A program made the translations under genes and the position numbers. Shown one piece after another: positions 7,506-16,626 of a stretch of DNA of 64,000 nucleotides. Numbering within the stretch: position 1 is the stretch's first letter; each line of letters starts with the position of its first letter. Below the pieces are notes generated by a model, which was not told the origin of the DNA, made no database searches, and worked only from the letters and a program-made list of their open reading frames with translations. This DNA comes from Alphaproteobacteria bacterium. Its GTDB lineage: Bacteria; Myxococcota_A; UBA796; GCA-2862545. The stretch lies in the NCBI GenBank assembly GCA_020632955.1, contig JACKEO010000012.1:1-64000 (forward strand), in the 5' to 3' direction.

Positions 7506-8696
7506 ATGCGTTCCCTGATTCCCATGCTGGCCGTGTGCGCCGGCGCTTCCGGTTGCTCGGTGTGGCGAGGGGCCTACGACATGGGCCTGCTCGTGCGGGG
7601 TCAGGAGACCCAGCAGGTCACCACCAAGGGCTACACCTTCATCGCCGGCCTGCCGCTGTTCGAGACCCAGGGCCTCTTCGGCTCGGGCGCCACCTGCGAC
7701 GACGCCCTGAAGTCCACCGGCACCACCACCGTGGTGCAGGATCTCATGGTCGACCGCTCCTGGGAGGGCATCGGCACCGCCTGGACCGCGAACATGTGGG
7801 GCGTGGAGGAGCTGGGTGACGTCGCCTACCCGATCAACGTCGTCTACGAGCAGTCGATGGGCATGGGCACCACCACCACCGACAGCCTCAACCGCACCAT
7901 CGACGGCGACGAGACGGCCTCCCGCACGATCTCGCCCTTCAACGAGGGCACCCGCGCCGAGTACGCCGGCTACGCCGGCATCGACTACATCATCCGCCAG
8001 GACATGGTGGATCACTGGCGTCCCGTCCCGTCGAGCAGCAGCGAGTGGGGCGAGATCAACGACAGCGGCGGGGAGGGCGGCTTCCAGTTCGGCAGCTTCG
8101 GCTACGGTGATGGCGCTCGCGTCATCAAGAAGCGGAACCCCGCCGAGGGCGACATCTGGACCTCCTTCGACGGCGCGGTGATCTACAAGTTCGCCGGCTT
8201 CGAGGAGCGCACCATCGGGGGCCGCGCGCTGAGCACCGAGCGCATCGACGCCTACCGGATCCAGGACTTCAACGCCTCGGGCAACGCGCTGGGCCAGGGC
8301 GTCCTCGACCGCTGCGTGGCGATCAAGGACGGCGAGGCCACGGGCGCGGACGAGGAGACCGGCAACCCGCTCCAGCAGCCCTTCAAGCAGGCCTTCTTCG
8401 ACGCGGGCTGCGCCAACGGCTTCGAGCACCGCATGGTGGGCACCATGTGGTTCTACAAGGACATCCTGGTGGAGTGGCAGAAGTCCTACGTCGAGATCCA
8501 GCCGCGCAACACGCTGGGCCAGGGCTTCGGCTTCCTCTTCCGCCTCGACGACGAGACGGGCTGCCAGCTCGAGGGTCGCACCACCGACACCGACCCCGCG
8601 GCCGGCGAGGGCGCGCCCTTCGTCGACTTCCTGGTGCGCACCACCACGTCGAACTTCAAGGCCACCAGCCTCACGCTCGACGGCAACGAGTTCTAG
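7506..8696 (+). CDS. Outer-surface lipoprotein of unknown function
   Basis: 396 residues. The N-terminus MRSLIPMLAVCAGASGC is a lipoprotein signal with the acylated Cys at position 17 (ASGC). The mature part is rich in Gly, Thr and acidic residues and contains ten or so aromatic patches (WEGIGTAWTANMWG, FVDFLVRTTTS) but no domain I can name. Several Cys beyond the lipobox (for instance CDDA, DRCVAIKD, DAGCANGF, TGCQLEG) could form disulfides. It is a single-gene unit: own promoter at 7429, strong ribosome site, and a hairpin after the stop. Probably a structural or binding protein of the outer membrane; no function proposed. Confidence 0.75.
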   Translation: MRSLIPMLAVCAGASGCSVWRGAYDMGLLVRGQETQQVTTKGYTFIAGLPLFETQGLFGSGATCDDALKSTGTTTVVQDLMVDRSWEGIGTAWTANMWGVEELGDVAYPINVVYEQSMGMGTTTTDSLNRTIDGDETASRTISPFNEGTRAEYAGYAGIDYIIRQDMVDHWRPVPSSSSEWGEINDSGGEGGFQFGSFGYGDGARVIKKRNPAEGDIWTSFDGAVIYKFAGFEERTIGGRALSTERIDAYRIQDFNASGNALGQGVLDRCVAIKDGEATGADEETGNPLQQPFKQAFFDAGCANGFEHRMVGTMWFYKDILVEWQKSYVEIQPRNTLGQGFGFLFRLDDETGCQLEGRTTDTDPAAGEGAPFVDFLVRTTTSNFKATSLTLDGNEF

Positions 8697-8703
8697 CGCG
8701 CCG

Positions 8704-8729
8704 CCGGGGCACCCCTCGGGGCGCTCCGG
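8704..8729 (+). terminator. GC hairpin after the 7506 lipoprotein gene
   Basis: Inverted repeat starting CCGGGGC and ending GCGCTCCGG with an inner CCCC/GGGG stem, 8 bases after the stop codon. One mismatch and one G-T pair. No T-run follows, so rho-independent function is uncertain. Confidence 0.4.
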
Positions 8730-8762
8730 CACCGTCCTGCCTCACGGGACCGCCCGGGTGCG

Positions 8763-8777
8763 TGCTACCCTGGGCGG
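8763..8777 (+). promoter_or_regulatory. TGCTACCCTG promoter-like box
   Basis: TGCTACCCTGGGCGG, with TACCCT at 8766-8771 lying 21 bases before the GTG of the propeller/cytochrome gene. The same GCTACCCTG core stands 23 bases before the gene at 41823 and 18 bases before the gene at 59679 (minus strand). It may be an extended -10 element; no conserved -35 is seen. Confidence 0.4.
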
Positions 8778-8792
8778 CCGTCCGGAGGCCGC

Positions 8793-11700
8793 GTGCCACC
8801 CCTCGTCAGCCTGCTGATCGCCGCGTCGTCGGGCCTGTCGTGGGCCCAGGACGACGCGGCGCTCCACCTCGCCCGGGTCACCTTCACCGCCGACCAGGTG
8901 GGCAGCCTCGTCTCGCCCACCTTCGGCGACGCGAAGCAGAACCAGCCCGGCGTGGTGAACGGTCGCCTCTTCGCCGGGGGGAACGCGGTCCACCTCCTGG
9001 CCGACGTGCGCGATCCCTTCGCGCCGGTGGTGGAGGCCGTGCTCGAGAGCCCCCACCACGCGGGAGAGGCCGAGTCCCACCAGCTCGCCTTCGTGCGCGG
9101 CTGGAACGAGCGCATCCGCGCCGCGACGATCTCGGGTCGCGGGGTCGATCTGTGGGACCTCACCGATCTCGCCAACCCGCACCAGCTCGCCGCCCTGGAG
9201 CTCGACGGCATCCGCTACGGCGACAACACCGAGGCCGTGTGGGGGCTGGCGTGGGATGGGCGCTGGCTCTTCGTGGGGGGCACGAGCACGGGCCTGTGGG
9301 TGGTGGACACGGCCGAGGTCACGCGCCCCGAGGTGGTGGCGCGGCTCACCGTGGCCGAGCTGGGCGGGGTGAGCGCCGGGCCGCTGTGGTCGATGGGCAA
9401 CCTGCTCGTCGTCACCACCCCCAAGGACCACAAGGGGGTGGCCACGGTCGACATCGGCGTTCCGGACGATCCGGTGCTGCTCGACGCCGAGATCCCCGAC
9501 GTGAAGAGCTACATCGGCGGCTTCTACGGTGCCCACGCGTGGCTGCTCTCGCCGCTGCGCGCCTACGACGTGCTCACCGACCCCGCCGCGATCACGCTGA
9601 CCTCGTCCACGGCCACCCTGGCCACCGAGTACGTGAGCTTCGCCGACGGCTCGGCCTGGATCGGGCGCCTGCGGCCGGTGCCGGGGGTGGAGCGGTACGA
9701 CGTCACCGATCCGGCCGCACCCGTGAAGATCGGCGAGCTCGCGGGGCGCACCGACGACGAGCCGCTCCACGGCTACCTCACCGACGACCAGTTCAGCTTC
9801 CCGCTGGGGAACGTCGTGGTGCTCTGCGACGACGAGGTCCGGCACGGCTGCGTGCTCGCCGCGGCCGAGGCGCGCCCCGACACCACGCCGCAGGAGGTGC
9901 TCGCCGTCTGGCCGCCCGACGAGTCCGTGGGTCAGCCGGTCACCACCCGGGTGGGCCTCAGCCTCGCCGACGTGATCGACGTGGCCACGCTCGATCCGGA
10001 GGACCTGCGCGTGCAGCCCCTCGGCGGCGATCCGGTGGTGGGGAGCTGGGGGGTGAGCGGCACCGTGCTCACCTTCTCGCCGCGCGCGCCCCTGGAGGCC
10101 GACACCACCTACGAGGTGATCGTCCCCGCCGGTGGGCTCACCGACCTCTTCGGCAACGCCGTGGGCCGCACCACCTCGTCCACCTTCTCCACCGGCGCCG
10201 AGCTCGTGAGGGTGCCCTGCGCGGTCGACACCCCGGCGCCCGTGGCGGTGGGGGAGGCCACCACCTGGGCGGCGGGCGATGCCGGCCAGGACGCCTCCTA
10301 CGCCTGGCGCATGGGCGACGAGGTGGTCGAGACCGGGCGCCGCGCGGGCCACGTCTTCGACGCCCCCGGGCGCTACACGATCTGGCTGGACGTCACGCGC
10401 GACGGCGTGCGTCGGGCCTGCACCACCGTGCAGGTGGTCCACCGCGTGCTCCCCGAGGGCCGCCCCACCACCGCCAGCACCATCGCCTTCGATGCCGCCG
10501 GACGGCGCGTGCTCGTGGTGAACCCCGACGCCGACTCCGTCACCGCCCTCGACGCCGACACGCGCCAGGTGCTGTGGGAGCGTCGCGTGGGTGACGCCCC
10601 GCGCACCCTCGCCCTCGGTCCCGACGACACGGTGTGGGTGGCTGACCAGGACAGCGACGACGTCACCGTGCTGGCCCTGGCCGACGGCAGCCCCGTGGTC
10701 ACCATCCCCCTCCGCCACGGCGGCGCACCCTACGGCGTCGCCGTCGCGCCCGACGGGGAGCGGGCCTACGTCACGCTGCAGGGCTCCGGCGAGCTGGTGG
10801 TGCTGTCCACCCGGGAGCATCGGGAGCTGGGCCGCGTGGCCCTGCCGGCGGAGCAGGGCCGACCCCAGGTGCGCGGGCTCGCCCTGTCCGCCGACGGCGC
10901 CACGGCGTGGGTCACCCGGTTCGTGTCGCCCGCCGCGCAGGGCGAGGTGTTCGAGGTGGACACCGCGCGCTTCTCGGTGCGGCGCACCCTCGCGCTGGCC
11001 TACGACGAGACGCCCGACGACCACGACCGCGGCCGCGGCGTGCCCAGCTACCTGTCGAGCATCGCCCTGTCGCCGGACGGGGCGCGGGCGGCGATCCCCG
11101 GCAAGAAGGACAACCTGTCCCGCGGGCTCGCGCGGGACGGCGAGCGCCTCGACAGCGACAACACCGTGCGCACGGTGGTGAGCTTCCTCGACCTGGGCGC
11201 CGGCGCCGAGGCGGGGGCCGAGCGCATCGACCTCGACGACCACGACGCGGCCTTCGCGGCCACGTACAGCCCGCGCGGCGACCTCGTCTTCGTGGTGAGC
11301 CAGGGCGTGAACCGGGTGGACGTGCGCGACGCCTACGACGGCCGGCCGGTCACGGCGGCCTCCACCGGGCTCGCGCCCAACGGCCTCGTCCTCGACGACG
11401 CCGGGCGCCTCTGGGTGCAGGACATGGGCGAGCGCACCGTGTCGGTCTTCGACGCGGCCACCGTGCTCGACGGCAGCGATCCCCGGCTGCGGCTGCTCGG
11501 CAGCGTCCCCACCGTGGCGGTGGAGCCGCTGGAGCCCGAGGTGCTCCTCGGCAAGCAGCTCTTCCACAACGCGGCGAGCGGCGAGATGAGCCAGGACGGC
11601 TACCTCTCGTGCGCCACGTGCCACCTCGACGGGCACGACGACGGCCAGGTGTGGGACTTCACCGATCGGGGCGAGGGCCTGCGCAACACCATCGACCTGC

Positions 11701-12421
11701 GCGGCCGCGCCGGCACCGCCCACGGACCCCTGCACTGGTCGGCGAACTTCGACGAGATCCAGGACTTCGAGCACGACATCCGGAACGCCTTCGGGGGTCG
11801 GGCTTCCTCCCCGACGAGCTGCTGGTGGACGGGGTCGAGGACCCGCTCGGCGCCCCCAAGGCCGGCCTCAGCCCCCGCCTCGACGCCCTCGCCGCCTACG
11901 TGGCGAGCTTCGACACCTTCCCCCGCAGTCCCTACCGCACCGAGGACGGCGGCCTCACCGAGGACGCCCAGGCGGGCGCGCGGCTCTTCGACGAGCTCGA
12001 CTGCATGTCGTGCCACGCGGGCGACATCCTCACCGACAGCCCCGAGGGCGTGCGCCACGACGTCGGCACGCTGCAGGCCACCTCAGGCCAGCGCATCGGC
12101 GGTCCGCTCGACGGCCTCGACACGCCCACGCTGCTCGGCGTGTGGGCCACGCCGCCCTACCTGCACGACGGGTCGGCCCCCACCCTCGAGGCCGTGCTCG
12201 CCCGCCCGGGCCATGGCGCCGAGGACCTCACCGAGGAGGAGCGCGGGCAGCTCGCGAGCTTCCTCCGCCAGCTGGAGGGCGAGCTCCCCACCCTGGAGGA
12301 CGCACCTGAGACCCCTTGCGGGTGCGCTGCGCGTGGGCGCGGTGCCTCGCTGCCGGTCGGGCTGCTGCTGCTCCTCGTGGGAGGGCTGCGGCGGCGTCGC
12401 TACTCCTCGTCGTCCACGTAG
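8793..12421 (+). CDS. Secreted beta-propeller / Ig-like / di-haem cytochrome c protein, frameshifted at about 11797
   Basis: A large exported protein of about 1209 residues if one base is restored. Order: signal peptide (LLIAASSGLSWAQ), LVIVD-type propeller repeats (~20-330), an SbsA-like Ig domain (~370-465), a PKD-like domain, YVTN-type propeller repeats (~560-900), then a di-haem cytochrome c peroxidase-like domain with CATCH (codons at 11610-11624) and CMSCH (12002-12016). The end has a hydrophobic stretch and GGLRRRR, a MYXO-CTERM-like tail. The frame breaks in GGGGG at 11793-11797: one extra base restores NAFGGSGFLPDELL, otherwise the second haem and the tail are lost. The 3' end overlaps the converging sulfatase gene by 22 bp. 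Electron transfer or peroxidase function is inferred from the haem motifs. Confidence 0.8.
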
Positions 12422-13854
12422 CCGAGCTCCTCGAGCTGCCGACGCAGCTCTCGGGCCTCGACGGCGATCTCCCCGGGCACCAGGTGGGCCTCGTGCTCCC
12501 GCCGCCAGGCGCGCAGCTCCTCCTCGAGCGTGGGATCCGAGAAGGGACGGGCGAACAGGGGATCGGTCCGGCGGTCGTAGCATCCCGCCCGGTAGGGGAT
12601 GTCGTTGGCGCGCTTGGGCACGCTGCCCAGATCGAGCAGGCAGGCGCGGTCGTCGGTGTAGATCGCGGCGCGGTTCACGCCGAGGAACCAGGTGTCGACG
12701 AAGGCCCGCCGGCGGTCGGTGCGCGCCGAGGTGCCCCGCACGTGGTCCGACCAGTCCGAGCCGGGGAGCGCCGGATCCGCGGGCAGGCCCAGGGTGCCGA
12801 GCAGCGTGGGCACCAGATCCACCTGGCTGGCGAGGCCCCGGATGCGCTGCCCGCGCGCGGCGCCGGGTCCCGACATCACCCAGGTGACGTGGGTGACCGA
12901 GGGGGCGAGGTACTGGCCGTGGGCGTTTCCGTGCCACGACGGCCAGCCGAGGCCCTCGCCGTGGTCGCCGACGATCACGAAGAGCACGCCCTCGTCGGTC
13001 ATGCCGAGGCGATCGAGGCCGTCCACCAGGTGACCCAGCGCGTCGTCGAGCCGCCGCAGGTAGCGACGGTACTGGTGCACCCGTCCGGGCACGCCGTCCT
13101 GGCCGGCCACGCGCGGCAGGTCGTGCTCGTTCGGCCGGGGACCGTGCGGGTCGAGCATCACGGTCTGCAGGTAGAGCGGGCCCTCGTGCCCGGCCTCGCG
13201 CACGGCGCGCGCGTCGCGCAGGAGGGCCTCGGCGAGCACCCGCGACGGGATCTTCTGCTTGGGGAAGCGCTGCACGCCCACCTGGTAGTGGTCGAAGCCC
13301 TGGTCGAAGCCGTACACCGCGTCGAGATTCGGGTTGGAGGTGTTGCCCAGGGTGGTCCAGCCGGCGTCGCGGAGGCGCTCTGCCAGGGTGACCTGCGCGT
13401 CGGGCAGGCGACGCTCGTTGCGGCCCCGTCCGGGCTCCACCATGCCCACGTCGAGCGCGTCGCGACCCACGAGCAGCGCCGTGGCGGCCGCGCGGGTCCA
13501 CGGGGCGGAGGCCACCGCGTCGTCGAAGGTGGCTCCGACGGCGGCCAGGCCGTCGAGCACGGGCGTGGTGTCGGCCGGCCCGCCGTAGGTGCCCACCTGG
13601 TCCTTGCGCACCGTGCACAGCAGCACGAGCACCACGTGGGGAGGCCTCGCGGGCGGGACCACGGCCTCCACCGCCACGGCAGGGGCGTCGGCGGGCGGGG
13701 GACGCGAGAGCGCCGCGATGGCCGCCGGCACCTCGGGCGGATCCTCGGGATCCGGGGCGAGCTCGGGGACGTCGGCCGGGGGACAGCCGCAGCCGGCGGC
13801 GAGCGCGAGGCTGCACGCGGCGAGGCGGGCGCGGAGGGACGTGGGCGGCTGCAC
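12400..13854 (-). CDS. Sulfatase-like (alkaline phosphatase superfamily) lipoprotein
   Basis: 484 residues from a GTG at 13854, chosen because it puts a good lipoprotein signal at the start (SLALAAGC). A Pro/Ala/Asp-rich linker of ~55 residues leads to the catalytic domain. Family landmarks: VVLVLLCTVRKDQVGTYGG, SAPWTRAAATALLVGR, DPHGP and VGDHGEGLGWPSWHGNAHG. The first landmark normally begins Asp-Thr-x-Arg, the Asp being a metal ligand; here it is Cys. The nucleophile region has no C-x-P-x-R formylglycine site, so a classical sulfatase reaction is unlikely; phosphodiesterase or phosphotransferase chemistry, or no activity, are alternatives. Divergent from tmk with 52 bp between starts. Confidence 0.75.
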   Translation of the reverse strand: MQPPTSLRARLAACSLALAAGCGCPPADVPELAPDPEDPPEVPAAIAALSRPPPADAPAVAVEAVVPPARPPHVVLVLLCTVRKDQVGTYGGPADTTPVLDGLAAVGATFDDAVASAPWTRAAATALLVGRDALDVGMVEPGRGRNERRLPDAQVTLAERLRDAGWTTLGNTSNPNLDAVYGFDQGFDHYQVGVQRFPKQKIPSRVLAEALLRDARAVREAGHEGPLYLQTVMLDPHGPRPNEHDLPRVAGQDGVPGRVHQYRRYLRRLDDALGHLVDGLDRLGMTDEGVLFVIVGDHGEGLGWPSWHGNAHGQYLAPSVTHVTWVMSGPGAARGQRIRGLASQVDLVPTLLGTLGLPADPALPGSDWSDHVRGTSARTDRRRAFVDTWFLGVNRAAIYTDDRACLLDLGSVPKRANDIPYRAGCYDRRTDPLFARPFSDPTLEEELRAWRREHEAHLVPGEIAVEARELRRQLEELGYVDDEE

Positions 13855-13906
13855 CGGCCCACCATAATGCGGGGGCTCGTGCGGACGCGACGCGGTGGAG
13901 GCGGGC

Positions 13907-14506
13907 ATGGGCAGCTTCGTGGTGCTGGAGGGCCTGGACGGTGCAGGCACCACCACGCAGGCCGCGCGCCTCACCGAGCGCCTGGAAGCCGCCGGCCACG
14001 TCGTGCTGCGCACGGCCGAGCCCACGGGCGGACCCATCGGGCGCCTCCTGCGCACCACGCTGCAGGGCGGGGACGGGGCGGCCGACCGGGCCAGCCTGCC
14101 CTGGCTGTTCGCCGCCGACCGCGCCGATCACCTGGCCCGCACGGTGGAGCCCGCGCTCGCGGCAGGTCGGTGGGTGGTGTCGGATCGCTACGTGCCCAGC
14201 AGCCTCGCCTACCAGTCCCTGGATCGTCCCCTCGATCTGGTGGACGGGCTCAACCGCTGGTTCCGGCTGCCCGACCTCACGGTCTTCGTCCACGCGCCGG
14301 TCGAGGTCTGCCTGGCCCGCATCGCCGCGCGGGGGGAGGCGGTGGAGCTCTTCGAGGAGCGGGAGACCCTCACGCGCATCGCCGCCGCCTACGAGGTGGT
14401 GTTGCCGCTGCTGGAGGCCCGCGGCGCGCGGGTGGCCCGGGTGGACGGCACGCGCTCCGTCGACGAGGTCGCAGCGCGCATCTGGCAGGTGGTGACGGCG
14501 CCGTGA
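13907..14506 (+). CDS. tmk: Thymidylate kinase
   Basis: 199-residue dTMP kinase (dTMP + ATP to dTDP + ADP), cytoplasmic, DNA precursor supply. Landmarks: VVLEGLDGAGTTTQ at the N-terminus, TAEPTGGPIG (substrate Arg/Glu loop region), SDRYVPSSLAYQ (the DRY motif) and a LID-type segment near EERET. The P-loop has Thr where most kinases have the phosphate-binding Lys (GAGTTTQ against GAGKTTQ); I recall this variant in some thymidylate kinase lineages, so it need not mean inactivity. ATG at 13907 preferred over an in-frame GTG at 13895. The stop overlaps the lipB GTG. Confidence 0.88.
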   Translation: MGSFVVLEGLDGAGTTTQAARLTERLEAAGHVVLRTAEPTGGPIGRLLRTTLQGGDGAADRASLPWLFAADRADHLARTVEPALAAGRWVVSDRYVPSSLAYQSLDRPLDLVDGLNRWFRLPDLTVFVHAPVEVCLARIAARGEAVELFEERETLTRIAAAYEVVLPLLEARGARVARVDGTRSVDEVAARIWQVVTAP

Positions 14507-15198
14507 CCCGGGTCCTGCAGCTCGAGGGGCTCACGCCCTACGCGCCCGCCCATGCGCTCCAGGAGGCGCTGGTGGACGCGCGGCGGGCCGGGGACCTCCC
14601 CGACGTGCTGCTGCTGCTCGAGCATGCCGAGACCATCACGGTGGGGCGCCGCGAGGTGGGGCTGGAGGGGGTGATCGCCCCCGGAGGCGTGCCCGTGGTG
14701 CGCATCGAGCGCGGCGGCGAGGCCACCTGGCACGGGCCGGGGCAGCTCGTGGCCTACCCGATCGTGGCCCTCGACGGTCCGCGTCGCGATGTCCACGGCC
14801 ACCTGCGGGCCCTGGAGCAGGCGGTGATCGCGCTGCTCGCGAACCACGGCGTGCAGGCGGGGCGCGACCCCCGCAACGCCGGCGTGTGGGTGGCCGGGCG
14901 CAAGATCTGCTCGGTGGGCATCGCGGTGCGCCAGTGGGTGGCCTGGCACGGCCTGGCGTTGAACCTCACCAGCGATCCCGCCGGCTTCGCCCGCATCCGC
15001 CCCTGCGGCTTCGACGCCGGGGTGATGACCCGGCTGGCGGATCACGTGGCGGCGTGCCCGGAGCCCGCGGCGCTCGCGCCCACGCTGGCGGCGCACCTCG
15101 TGGCCTCGCTGGCGCTGCCGCCGGTCACCCGCACGGTGCACGCACGCCTCGCGGACGCCGACGCCGTGGCCGACCTCGTGGACGCCCTGCGGGATTGA
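14503..15198 (+). CDS. lipB: Octanoyltransferase (lipoate biosynthesis)
   Basis: 231 residues. Transfers octanoyl from ACP to lipoyl domains of 2-oxoacid dehydrogenases and the glycine cleavage system. Signatures: RIERGGEATWHGPGQLVAYP (substrate loop), GVWVAGRKICSVGIAVRQWV carrying the catalytic Lys, HGLALNLTSD, and the catalytic Cys in RPCGFDAGVMT. Starts with GTG overlapping the tmk stop, so tmk and lipB form a coupled pair. LipA is not in the window. The stop codon is embedded in a TTGACC element that probably belongs to the serS promoter. Confidence 0.93.
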   Translation: MTRVLQLEGLTPYAPAHALQEALVDARRAGDLPDVLLLLEHAETITVGRREVGLEGVIAPGGVPVVRIERGGEATWHGPGQLVAYPIVALDGPRRDVHGHLRALEQAVIALLANHGVQAGRDPRNAGVWVAGRKICSVGIAVRQWVAWHGLALNLTSDPAGFARIRPCGFDAGVMTRLADHVAACPEPAALAPTLAAHLVASLALPPVTRTVHARLADADAVADLVDALRD

Positions 15199-15221
15199 CC
15201 GCCATCGGACGCCCGCATACG
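15194..15221 (+). promoter_or_regulatory. Predicted promoter for serS
   Basis: TTGACC at 15194-15199 (overlapping the lipB stop), 16 bases, then CATACG at 15216-15221. The 16-base spacing matches the promoters at 7429 and 18333. It would give a leader of about 30 bases before the serS GTG. Confidence 0.4.
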
Positions 15222-15257
15222 GCGCCGACCCCGGCGTCGCCGGGCCCTGGAGGCAGC

Positions 15258-16577
15258 GTGCTCGACCCCCGTGCCGTGGCGGCCGACCCCGATCGCATCA
15301 AGGCGAACCTCGCGCGGCGGCGCGCCGATGCCGACACCGTGGCCGGCGTGGATCGCATCGTGGAGCTCTCCGGGCGGCGCGGGGGCCTGGTGCAGGAGCG
15401 CGACGAGCTGCGCGCGCGTCGCAACAGCCTCTCGGACGAGATCGGCGGTCTGTACAAGGCCGGCCGCCGCGACGAGGCGGAGGCGCGCAAGGCCGAGGTG
15501 GCCCAGGGCAACACCCGCATCGCCGAGCTGGAGACCGAGCTGGGCGCCCTGGAGGAGGAGCTGCGGGCCACCGCGCTCGGGCTGCCCAACCTGGTGGACG
15601 ACGACGTCCCCGAGGGCACGTCGGAGGCCGACAACGTGCAGGTGGGCACGTGGGGCACGCCGCGCACCTTCGACTTCACCCCGCAGCCCCACGTCGAGGT
15701 GGGGGAGGCGCTGGGCATCCTCGATCTGGAGCGGGCGGCCAAGCTCACCGGCACGCGCTTCAGCGTGCTCCGGGGGCTCGGCGCGCGCCTCGAGCGCTCG
15801 CTGGCCAGCTTCTTCCTCGATCTGCACACCCGCGAGCACGGCTACACCGAGGTGGCCGTGCCCTACCTGGTGCACGCCCGCATCGCGGAGGGCACCGGCC
15901 AGCTCCCCAAGTTCGCCGGCGACATGTTCCGGCTGGCCGAGCCGCTCAACGGCGAGACCACCTACCTGGTGCCCACCGCCGAGGTGCCGGTCACGAACCT
16001 GCACCGCGACGAGATCCTCGAGGCCGAGCAGCTCCCGCTCCAGTACGTCTGCTTCACGCCCTGCTTCCGCTCCGAGGCCGGCAGCGCGGGGCGCGACGTG
16101 CGCGGGCTGATCCGCGTCCACCAGTTCCACAAGGTGGAGCTCGTGTGGGTCACCGCCCCGGAGGACAGCGACGCGGCCCACGCCTCGCTGGTGCGGCACG
16201 CGGAGGAGGGACTGCGCCGCCTGGAGCTCCCCTACCGGTCGATGCTCCTGTCGTCGGGCGACACCAGCTTCTCGGCGGCGCGCTGCATCGACCTGGAGGT
16301 GTGGCTGCCCAGCCAGAAGGCCTTCCGCGAGGTGTCGAGCTGCTCGAACTTCCGCGACTTCCAGGCCCGCCGGATGAACCTCCGCTACCGTCCGCCGGGT
16401 GAGGGGGGGAAGAAGGGGAAGCCCGCCTTCGCCCACACGCTCAACGGCTCGGGGCTCCCGCTCGGTCGCGTGCTGGTGGCCCTCCTCGAGAACTACCAGC
16501 AGGCCGACGGCAGCGTGGTGATCCCCGATGCCCTGCGGCCGTACGTCGGCGCAGACCGCATCGCGCTGGGCGACTGA
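15258..16577 (+). CDS. serS: Seryl-tRNA synthetase
   Basis: 439-residue class II aminoacyl-tRNA synthetase charging tRNA-Ser. N-terminal ~110 residues form the long antiparallel coiled coil that grips the tRNA long arm (alternating Arg/Glu/Ala, from NLARRRAD to LRATALGLPN). Class II motif 2 is FRSEAGSAGRDVRGLIRVHQ and motif 3 is NGSGLPLGRVLVALLENYQQ. The Ser-binding TAEVPVTN and FSAARCIDLEVWLP segments are present. GTG start with a GGAGG site 4 bases upstream. Two tRNA-Ser genes lie 1.8 kb downstream. Confidence 0.96.
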   Translation: MLDPRAVAADPDRIKANLARRRADADTVAGVDRIVELSGRRGGLVQERDELRARRNSLSDEIGGLYKAGRRDEAEARKAEVAQGNTRIAELETELGALEEELRATALGLPNLVDDDVPEGTSEADNVQVGTWGTPRTFDFTPQPHVEVGEALGILDLERAAKLTGTRFSVLRGLGARLERSLASFFLDLHTREHGYTEVAVPYLVHARIAEGTGQLPKFAGDMFRLAEPLNGETTYLVPTAEVPVTNLHRDEILEAEQLPLQYVCFTPCFRSEAGSAGRDVRGLIRVHQFHKVELVWVTAPEDSDAAHASLVRHAEEGLRRLELPYRSMLLSSGDTSFSAARCIDLEVWLPSQKAFREVSSCSNFRDFQARRMNLRYRPPGEGGKKGKPAFAHTLNGSGLPLGRVLVALLENYQQADGSVVIPDALRPYVGADRIALGD

Positions 16578-16626
16578 TCGGCCGCGGGCGGGGCCTGCGT
16601 CTGGCATGATGCGCGCGGAGGTCTGC

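Noticed and set aside
8742..11774. 1010-codon - strand frame opposite the propeller gene
   Set aside because: No conserved motif, His/Gly/Arg-rich composition and no ribosome site; a shadow of the propeller gene.
11798..12887. Continuation of the 8793 frame beyond the G run
   Set aside because: After 11797 this frame gives Arg/Pro/Ser-rich nonsense and runs through the antisense of the sulfatase gene, while the neighbouring frame continues the cytochrome domain with CMSCH.
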